From: Strongylocentrotus purpuratus
Lineage: Eukaryota; Echinodermata; Echinoidea; Camarodonta; Strongylocentrotidae
Length of the DNA stretch: 64,000 bases
Reading direction: 5' to 3'
Assembly (NCBI RefSeq): GCF_000002235.5
Contig: NW_022145543.1
Span: forward strand, 744,001-808,000
In this document: one piece after another, positions 56,301 to 64,000 of the stretch
How the letters are laid out: each line of letters starts with the position of its first letter
Numbering within the stretch: the first letter of the stretch is position 1
Made by a program: the position numbers and the translations under genes
Notes under the pieces: generated by a model
What the model was told of the DNA's origin: nothing
Seen by the model: the letters and a program-made list of their open reading frames with translations, nothing else
The model's database searches: none

Positions 56301-58692
56301 ATGTTCAATTTTTTACTGCAATCACAATGAAACATCTACTTACCATAAGTAACAATATCAAGCACAGTATTTTCTCATTTTAACCCTCAAAGGGGATTTT
56401 AATTCAGCTCCGCTGATATATATAAATTCAATCCAATACACCACAACATAAAATGATACTAGTTCAAACTACGAGTAACAATATAATGTTATACAACACA
56501 AACAAATATGTTTTGCACTATGTGTTACATTCTTTTGTTAAGAAAAGAATACAATAAATACTTGACTCCCAAAAGGAAACTGTACAATGATATTTTTTTC
56601 AATATTCAATTTAAAGAGTTTTGATCTAAGTGATTGAGATCCGCTCCATGATCTGCAAATGAATGAAAAACAAGTCAAGAAAAATAAACCTTGAACCCTT
56701 AACATCTACTACTATACACACCATGACTATACCACTGGGCCTTTTCTTGAGTCTTGTTGAATTAGAAACAGATCGTCAGGCCTCTTTATTCTCATTCATT
56801 ACAAATAAAGGTAATAGGATATAGATATCTATAATAATAATCATAACAATTTTAATAATAAAAATAATAAAATAACAATGATAATTATATTAGTAGCAGT
56901 AATAATAGTAGTAGTTGTAGTAGAAGAAGTAGTAGTAGAAGTAATAATATTAATAACAGCACTACTTCTCCTGATCATGGTAAAAAGGATTACAATAGTA
57001 AAATAATGATAATGATAATAATTATAACAATAATAATAATATAATAATAATAATTATAATAATGGTAATAATAATAACAAAAATAACAAAAATATAATAA
57101 TAATAGTAATAATGATACCATTAATAATAACAATAATAATAGTAATAATAATAATAATCATCATCATAATAATAATGATAGAGGGTTCTTGTATAGAGCT
57201 CATGTCTTACACACTTGACATTCCTGATACTGTACTTCACTGTTCGTTTGTTCAGAAAAGTTGTCTTGTCCTTTTGAGTAAGTGGTATTTAATAAATATC
57301 AGCCTATCTGGCCATTTCAGTTACACTAGGAAGTTCAAGTATTTCTGAAGCACCACGTAAACATTACCAACCATATTCTCTATTAGCCAATAATAGGAAG
57401 TGAAACTATAATTTCACTCTCCATTCGTCTTAGGTGAATTATATCTCCATTTTGTTCTCCATATACATGTACCTTTCACCCACATGACAATAGGCCTACT
57501 TTAAAGCATGCAAAACAGATTAAAACAATTAGCACTGATCATAATTTATTCAACTGTTCCGGTATATTCTTCCCATGAATTTGCTTAAGTCATATCATAA
57601 AATACTTATTTTTCCACATCCATTACCCACTTCCGTTATCCCACCATCAATATTCTTTGATCTAAGGTGTACCTATATTGTTTGTTATGAATGTACTATT
57701 TTTAATGACTTTGTAATACTATTGTATTTTGTGCAGTATCCTTGTGTTATTACCTATGTAAATTGCACTCAATTCAGCCGAAAGGCTGCCATGTACAATG
57801 TTTTTTATACCACAATACACATTATTTTTTGATATAGGGGTGAGCTACATAAAAAGTGATTTATGAACACAACATCTAAGTCTTATCATTTATCAGGCCC
57901 ACGTCACACTGAAACTCATTATTTGTTTTTATAATGGAAACCCTAAATGATTGGCTGCATTGCTCTCATAAACACTTCCTTCTTTGGCAACTAAACTGAA
58001 TCAGAACCACGTAGATCTGCACTTGTTAAAGTCACAATGAGACGAACAATGAACTCAACAAGTCTTGTTCATTATCCTACTGTGGCTTAAACTGCGTGCA
58101 GTGCATATTCACTAATCCACTCACAAACATGATGATTTGTATTGCTATTTTTTGCTGGCTTTTGGGGAATGTTGGCAATCGATATTTGTGCAGAAAGATA
58201 AAATATTTCTTCATTGCCGATAGTTACAGTTTTGTGCATATTTATATTTTTTACATCAAGGTATTGAAGTCAAAAGCATCATAATGAAACATCTGTAAAC
58301 CACTGCATGAAAATCGAACAAGAGAAGTGTACTATACAAGAAATCGCATAAAGAAATATGAAGTTGCATAGATGTACGGTTAACAACTGAATTATTCATA
58401 ACCTTACCAAATTTTGTAATTTTCTAAGTATGTAAATTCTCCTTAATTTAATTTTTTTTAATTAAATCTCATTTTAATTTGTACATATAACAATAACCAT
58501 AAAATCACTCCACAAGTATGTGAAAAATAGATTTGTCCTGATTTATGTTTCTTGAGAATGTGATATATCGAAGCTTACATCTAAAAGCATTCACTTACCG
58601 AAGGCCTCTTTTCAACCAGTCCACCTTTCATTTCTTGAGTAACAAAATACACTCAAAACATCAACTTTACCAGGGGTATGAATAACTCACTT
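56301..58692. other. Gene-free stretch with an (AAT)n-rich region
   Basis: Positions 56,828-57,180 are an imperfect AAT/GTA trinucleotide region. Near 57,700-57,835 is a LINE-3'-end-like sequence (GTAAATTGCACTCAATTC). No exon was recognised. Confidence 0.4.
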
Positions 58693-58774
58693 GTTAACCC
58701 GTTGCCTACTGAATTGTATAGGTCCCATAGACTTAACACAGAGACCACCAGGTTCCAGTAAGCAAAGGGTTAAC
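58693..58774. mobile_element. Short MITE, 82 bp
   Basis: The ends GTTAACCCGTTGCCTACTG and CAGTAAGCAAAGGGTTAAC are inverted repeats, with GGTCCCATAGACTTAACACA inside. It is non-coding. Confidence 0.65.
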
Positions 58775-59821
58775 TGTATATGTACATGTATATACCAATA
58801 TCACCCTCATGTCTATTTGTTACTGCATCCTATGATTTTCAGGTGCTGGGAATGCACTAATTACCTACAGTCTGCATTTCTGGAAGATGACATCAACTTA
58901 TTTTGTAATGTTCTCTTTACCGGTGGTACTCTATTTGACTCTTGCTAGGTATACTACCGGTATGTAGTATTTATATGGGACATATGTGCCTGTCACTACT
59001 TCTTGTTTGTTATGTTTATTTGAATCCTCAATTTTTTGGAGCTTAGAGACGTTTCCGATGAAAATAAAACTGAATGAATTTAGAGTAGAAATATAAAGGA
59101 ATAACAAGTATTTACCCTTTCATTATTGCACAAAGGCAAATTAAAACCCCATTTTCCACACCCTTCAAAATTACGGGTCAACAGGGGTCAAATTTGCTGA
59201 AGTCACAGTGATGGCATAGCTGTACCCGACCATTGCACCTATATAGGTGAGGTGATGAGCCGTGATTAATTAATGCAAAGTCATTGTGCATACTCCACAC
59301 AAGATGATGTCATCAAGTCGATAATAAGTTTTTAGGTTGACAACTTTAGATTTTAAAGCTTTAGATTTTGAGTTTTCAGAAAGCAGATACTCCTCTGACA
59401 GACACTAAAAATGGCATATAATTGATATTATTGCAATCTTTGGCTTTTAAGCTTTCAGTTGATATATCATTCATCCATTTCAGTTCGGATATGGTCTTTA
59501 AATATATATTGTTCAAGTAAAGAATACATGTGTTGCTTGCATGTCTTACAGAATTTTTCTGTGCTGGATAGAATGTTTTTCCTATTACGTGTCAATAAGG
59601 CTACACTAAATACAAGGCCTCAACCAGTAGGTCAATCTCATTGTGTGGTTAAAGATGCACTTTAACAGAAGAAATCAATGTCTATATGATATAACCACTA
59701 AAGCATATAATGCACTACAATATGGTGTTTTCCACAAGAAATTGGGTGAATTTTCACTTAACACTAGTCAATAACTACAAACTCTATTATGAAAACACAT
59801 GATCAACATGGATATTTCTAG
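58775..59821. other. Unassigned stretch
   Basis: AT-rich, with a LINE-tail-like AATAAAACTGAATGAATT near 59,060. No gene was recognised. Confidence 0.35.
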
Positions 59822-60019
59822 AATACTTCAGCCCAGGATATAAATAAGTTTTTAGTATTTATACTAATAACACAAATGTATCACAAAAATATAAGAATGA
59901 AAAATAAGAATACTTAAAAGAATACGTCAGCCCAGGATATAAATAAGTTTTAGTAGTTATACTAATAAGACAAATGTATCACAAAAACATACGAATGAAA
60001 AATAAGAATACTTAAAAGA
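59822..60019. repeat. 99-bp tandem duplication, two units
   Basis: Units start at 59822 (AATACTTCAGCCCAGG) and 59921 (AATACGTCAGCCCAGG) and differ at only a few sites. It lies just downstream of copy C and may fall in its 3' UTR. Confidence 0.9.
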
Positions 60020-60155
60020 AATACAAAAAACCAGCAATTAAACATTGGCAAATGTTGCATTATCCCCAAAGTACTACATGTATATAAAAGTGCTATATTT
60101 TCCCAAACTTACCATATGTATTCAAAGTAACCTTATCACTACATATTATAATTGA

Positions 60156-61831
60156 TTAACCAGCACTTGCAGTCTCAGGATTGCAAACCACCATCTGATC
60201 TTCGGTTGCTTTCTGAGCGTACTCCTCCCATGATCCATCATAAACTCCGACATCCTTCTTTCCAGTCTGATGGGCGGCCAATGCCAGGATGCAGGCCGTG
60301 ACCCCTGACCCACAGGTCGCTGTGACAGGTCCGGAGAGGTCAATGCCACTGTCTGCAAAAATCTTGACAAGCTCTTCTGGGGACTTCATGAGGCGAGCCC
60401 TCTCTGAGTCATCGTCATTGAGGAGGGCCGAGAAAGGCACATTGGCAGAACCTGGCATATGGCCACAGGTTAATCCTACAGGACACATTAAAACAAACAA
60501 AAAATAAAGGGGAAGTCAACCCTGGTATTAAATCAGATTTCATGGAAGCAGAAAAATTAGAGAAACAGATTAATCCAGTGAAAGTTATGAGCAAAATCCG
60601 ATTTAGAAACTGGATAGTTATGACTTTTTGAAGTTGCAATCGATTAATCACATATGGGCGACACTCCGACAAAATTTTCTGAGGTCCTCTCCAGTTTCAT
60701 CTAAAAAAAAGAGAAAATACTAAGTCACACATGTACCCTTGATATAATCATTGCAGATGTGTTCTTACACAACCTCTGTATAAAATTAATTAATTCCTTC
60801 ATCAATAACTAAGAAAATTAAAATTCATTACATCTTTAGTGCAGAGGATCATGAAAGAGAACCTTAAAAGTATGTCAGTGTTTGTGTTCCCAAGATTACA
60901 ACTTCTCAATTAATAAATTTCTTATTCTAATTGGCTTATCTTCAAACTTTCACAAATGTGTTTCTCTTATTCCCCCCACCCCCCCCCCCCTTTTTTCTAT
61001 TTCTATTTTTATTACAGTCTGAGTAGTCTGTATTGTATCTGAGCAGCAGCTTTTAACCTAGGGATATATGTTAGCATATTTTCTGGGTTTGTCAATGTAA
61101 TGGTCATAAATGAAACAAAGTCATCTAATATCTTCATATACCCTTTGCCATCTACGCACTATGCATCTAATGAATGTGATTTGGGGAAAGACTTCTTGCA
61201 AAGCTGTTTCTCAGTACTTACAAAAAATACAATAGTAAATACCTTCTCTCGGCTCAGGCACCTTGCCAAGAAATCTCGCCTTTGATCTGGCATCCATAAC
61301 TTGAAACTTGTTTGTGTTCAGATTGCCTGTCATATCACTAAACCGCTTGACCAGATTGGGTTGGAGCTCGGCTTTAAACTCCTTCTCCTCCACCTCACTG
61401 GGTGCTGTGCTGCTACACAGCGGGTGTCCTGCCTTCTCCCACAGTGGAAGACCTCCGTCTAAGACCGAAACAGCATTGTGGCCAAAGACTCGAAACAGCC
61501 ACCAAACTCGAGCTGCAGAGAACACTCCGAGCTGTGGATGATTGTCGTAGACTACCACATGCGTGTTGTTGCAGATCCCGCGCTCTCCGACGTACTCTGC
61601 AAAGAACTCCGGCGTGGGAAGGGTATTGGAGAAAGGAGAGTGCGGGAGTGTGCAGTCATCAATGCTGAACTGCTCTGCACCCGGGATGTGCTTTTTGGCG
61701 AATTCTGCTTTGGGGTCCATCCCACTGCTTGGCATGTACCAAGTCCCATCCAGAACCCTGAGATATTGAGTTTGAGGGGAAAGGATTCGGGAAAGCCATT
61801 CACAGCTCACCAGAGCACCAACTCTCTGCAT
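60156..61831 (-). CDS. MPST: 3-mercaptopyruvate sulfurtransferase-like, copy C
   Basis: Two coding exons (61243-61831 and 60156-60475, minus strand) join at GT/AG sites to give 302 residues. Domain 1 has HIPGAEQFSIDDC, VWWLFRVFGHNAVSVLDGG and THVVVYDN. Domain 2 has DARSKARFLGKVPEPREG, the active loop CGSGVTAC at Cys251 and DVGVYDGSWEEY. CGSGVT and the two arginines (ARF and PEPR, human Arg188 and Arg197) are the marks of mercaptopyruvate sulfurtransferase rather than thiosulfate sulfurtransferase, so this copy likely transfers sulfur from 3-mercaptopyruvate to thiols. The residue matching human His74 is N, although Asp63 is kept. The frame continues four codons upstream of 61831, but the first ATG is at 61831 (MQRVGALVSCEWL). 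The intron matches the single intron of copy B. No clear mitochondrial targeting peptide is visible. Confidence 0.95.
60503..60835. mobile_element. MITE fragment in the intron of copy C
   Basis: It starts AAAGGGGAAGTCAACCC and shares AGTGAAAGTTATGAGCAAA, CTCTCCAGTTT and CCTTCATCAATAACTAAGAA with the element at 63,070-63,501. Its right inverted end is missing. Confidence 0.65.
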
Positions 61832-63069
61832 TTTGCTACCCAATCAAGTTCCTGTTTATGCAGATAGAAAGAACAGTAATATGAATATAATATAATGTAT
61901 TGACAATCTTTTTCTGAATCTAGTGAAAATATGAAGAAGAAAAAATAAAGTCAAGAATGTTATCAACATGAAAAAAAATTTGGTTAAAGTATGGTATTTT
62001 TAAATGACTCATTATTATTCATAATTAATCTATAATAACATGAGATTATGAAGCTTTAAACCATTGAATACAATTTCATTTTTGTATAGACTTAGATCAA
62101 AACCCATTTTCAATGGATTCTATAGTCTACTAAGATCAACTGGGCTGAGTATTCAAGGAGGAAAGCTTAGAATTAAAACAAAAAATTGATTGATGTCATA
62201 CTCTTTAAATAGACCTCCATTTGATTTTTGATCTGCCAATATTAAGAAACGCCTTTTACAATTTTGCATGTGCAGGGAAATACAAATTGCAAACTAATCA
62301 AGATATGTATCAAGGAGGGCCTAATCAAACGTTTGGACCTAGGCTAATTAAGACCTAGATCTCCTCCATCCTCTTCATTTAAAAAAGGAAAAGAAAAGAA
62401 AAGAAGAATAAGAAGAAAAAGAACAAGTCGGGAGGAAAAAAGGTATTAGCATGGCTGCCAAAGTCATCTTCAGACTAATTCTTTAAATTGAACAAAAGAT
62501 GCACTCACAAGGTCAACACACTACAGTCTATGACAACTCAATCAACATACAAACTAAAAGTCAATGTGAATATATTACATCTATGACATCATGAAATGCC
62601 TTGAAATTACAACATTTAAAACTTTCCTAAGAATGACAAAAGTTGTAAAAAGCACACAAAATGTTTACAAAATAATAAATGAGCATCCAAAGAAAATTCT
62701 AGCCTTACAAAGCACTTAGTGATAATATGAAATATGATATTGACATCAAAATGATATTTATCATCAAGACCTCGATAAAACGCTAGCAAATTAATTTTGT
62801 TTTTTCAGTGTTAAACTCTTATCTAATCCTACAACTTACTTCTTCTGAATGCAGGCTTTATATTCATTTAAAAATTTATTCTACCCTACGTGTTAAGTTG
62901 CATGGATATATAATGACCAGGTTTGAACTTTAATCACTCTCTTTAAATTTCTTTAGTGGTAAACTCATAGTTAATCATATTTACTCTATATTTTTTTTAA
63001 AAACTTGCATGACGCTGAAACACTCCAACTATAGCTACAGTTAGAGCTCAAGTACACATACTGAACTGA
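61832..63069. other. Upstream flank of copy C
   Basis: AT-rich and without a recognised gene. The promoter and any non-coding first exon of copy C should lie here; neither could be placed from sequence alone. Confidence 0.4.
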
Positions 63070-63501
63070 TTAAAGGATAAGTCCGATCCAACCTGAGATC
63101 AATTTAGTTTTAATAAAAGCATAAATATGAAAGAACCAAATTAGTCTAGTGAAAGTTCGAGCAATATCCGATCGAAAATAGAAAAGTTATGAATTTATGA
63201 AACAGTGGAACACAAATTGGAAACGTCACTACATATTTTGCAAGCTCTTCTCCAGTTTGCTATGTAAAGAAGATGTCCGTAATAGATTTGTGTCATACAG
63301 AAATACAGGGGTTGTATAAAAACATAGACCTAGATTAAGGGTGCGTATGATTAAAAATATCTAAACACATATATATTCCTTCATCAATAACTAAGAAAAT
63401 TAAAGTTCATTTCCTGCAATGCACATTGCTTTAAATAAAACCAACTAGGCCTAGATCTAGATCTAGGTTACCCTATATATCAGGGTGGACTACCCCTTTA
63501 A
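63070..63501. mobile_element. MITE, about 430 bp, TTAAAGG ends
   Basis: The left end TTAAAGGATAAGTCC and right end GGACTACCCCTTTAA are inverted repeats. The interior matches 60,503-60,835. There is no coding capacity. Confidence 0.7.
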
Positions 63502-64000
63502 ACCCGCGTTCAAAAGAATCCAAGCATAGCATAGATCTAAGTATTAAAACTATTATTAAAGGTGGGCAAGTAAATTCATTATTTTCATATAATTTTATAA
63601 CTTCCTTATTTTTATTTGTCATCGTTTTTTGTTGTTGAAACTTTCTCTGAGTCTGAGCTGACCTGCCTGTTTCTTTCATTTTGCTGCTTCCGTTATTAAC
63701 AAACTCATTATCAGGGGGGACTTCCCCCTTAAGAAAAGAATCTACAAACAAGTAAGGCTCAGCATACTTACCTAGATCTATACTTCGAAAAACTAACAGA
63801 GAGCAAGCAATGTCAATAATGTAAAGTACAAGGATGATATCTCTGAAGATCAACAAACATATTTGTTATGGAACGCTGCAAGTGGAGATTTACTTGGATT
63901 TCCCCTTTAATAATAATAATAATAGTTAAATTCATAAAAACGAATGATGGCTTTCGTATTATTTTTAATAATGTAGGGATGTGGTTATAAGCTTTATATT
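63502..64000. other. Repeat-rich window end
   Basis: Further end-like phrases of the same MITE group occur near 63,718 (GGGACTTCCCCCTTAAG) and 63,890 (TTGGATTTCCCCTTTAA). The 127-codon minus frame at 63,473-63,856 runs through these repeats and is probably spurious. Confidence 0.4.

Noticed and set aside
63473-63856. 127-codon minus-strand open frame
   Set aside because: Runs through MITE end sequences; no domain features.

Overview
The window is intron-rich, AT-rich animal nuclear DNA. Dispersed MITEs, tRNA-headed SINEs, an L2/CR1-type LINE and Ty3/Gypsy retroelements fit a marine deuterostome invertebrate, most likely an echinoderm such as a sea urchin. That placement is inferred from the general character of the repeats; no species-specific marker was recognised.

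Layout. Positions 1-8,466 are gene-poor and hold repeats, duplications and a SINE. From 8,467 to 14,502 on the plus strand lie the last five coding exons of a phosphatidylinositol transfer protein of the cytoplasmic RdgB-beta type (PITPNC1-like); its 5' exons are not recognised here. From 14.7 to 22.7 kb is a MITE- and SINE-rich spacer with three copies of one fold-back element, a nested MITE pair and a seven-unit minisatellite grown out of a SINE.

The rest is built around three two-domain rhodanese genes in the same (minus) orientation: copy A (22,877-29,954, four coding exons, 304 aa), copy B (35,909-37,306, two exons, 304 aa) and copy C (60,156-61,831, two exons, 302 aa). Copy C keeps the CGSGVT loop and the substrate arginines of 3-mercaptopyruvate sulfurtransferase. 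Copies A and B keep the nucleophilic cysteine but carry CFVG loops and lack both arginines, so they look like a locally duplicated, functionally shifted pair. An intron of copy A carries about 1.9 kb of CTACTT/CTACGT satellite, split by a 934-bp TA-flanked MITE. A 5'-truncated LINE and a SINE lie between A and B.

Between B and C sits a 15.7-kb nest of two Gypsy retroelements, treated as fossils: an outer minus-strand CsRn1-like element with 1.8-kb LTRs and a tRNA-Trp primer site, and inside it a plus-strand element with about 1-kb LTRs and a tRNA-Leu primer site. Both look very young from the similarity of their LTRs. The remaining sequence is mostly simple repeats, MITEs and unassigned AT-rich DNA.
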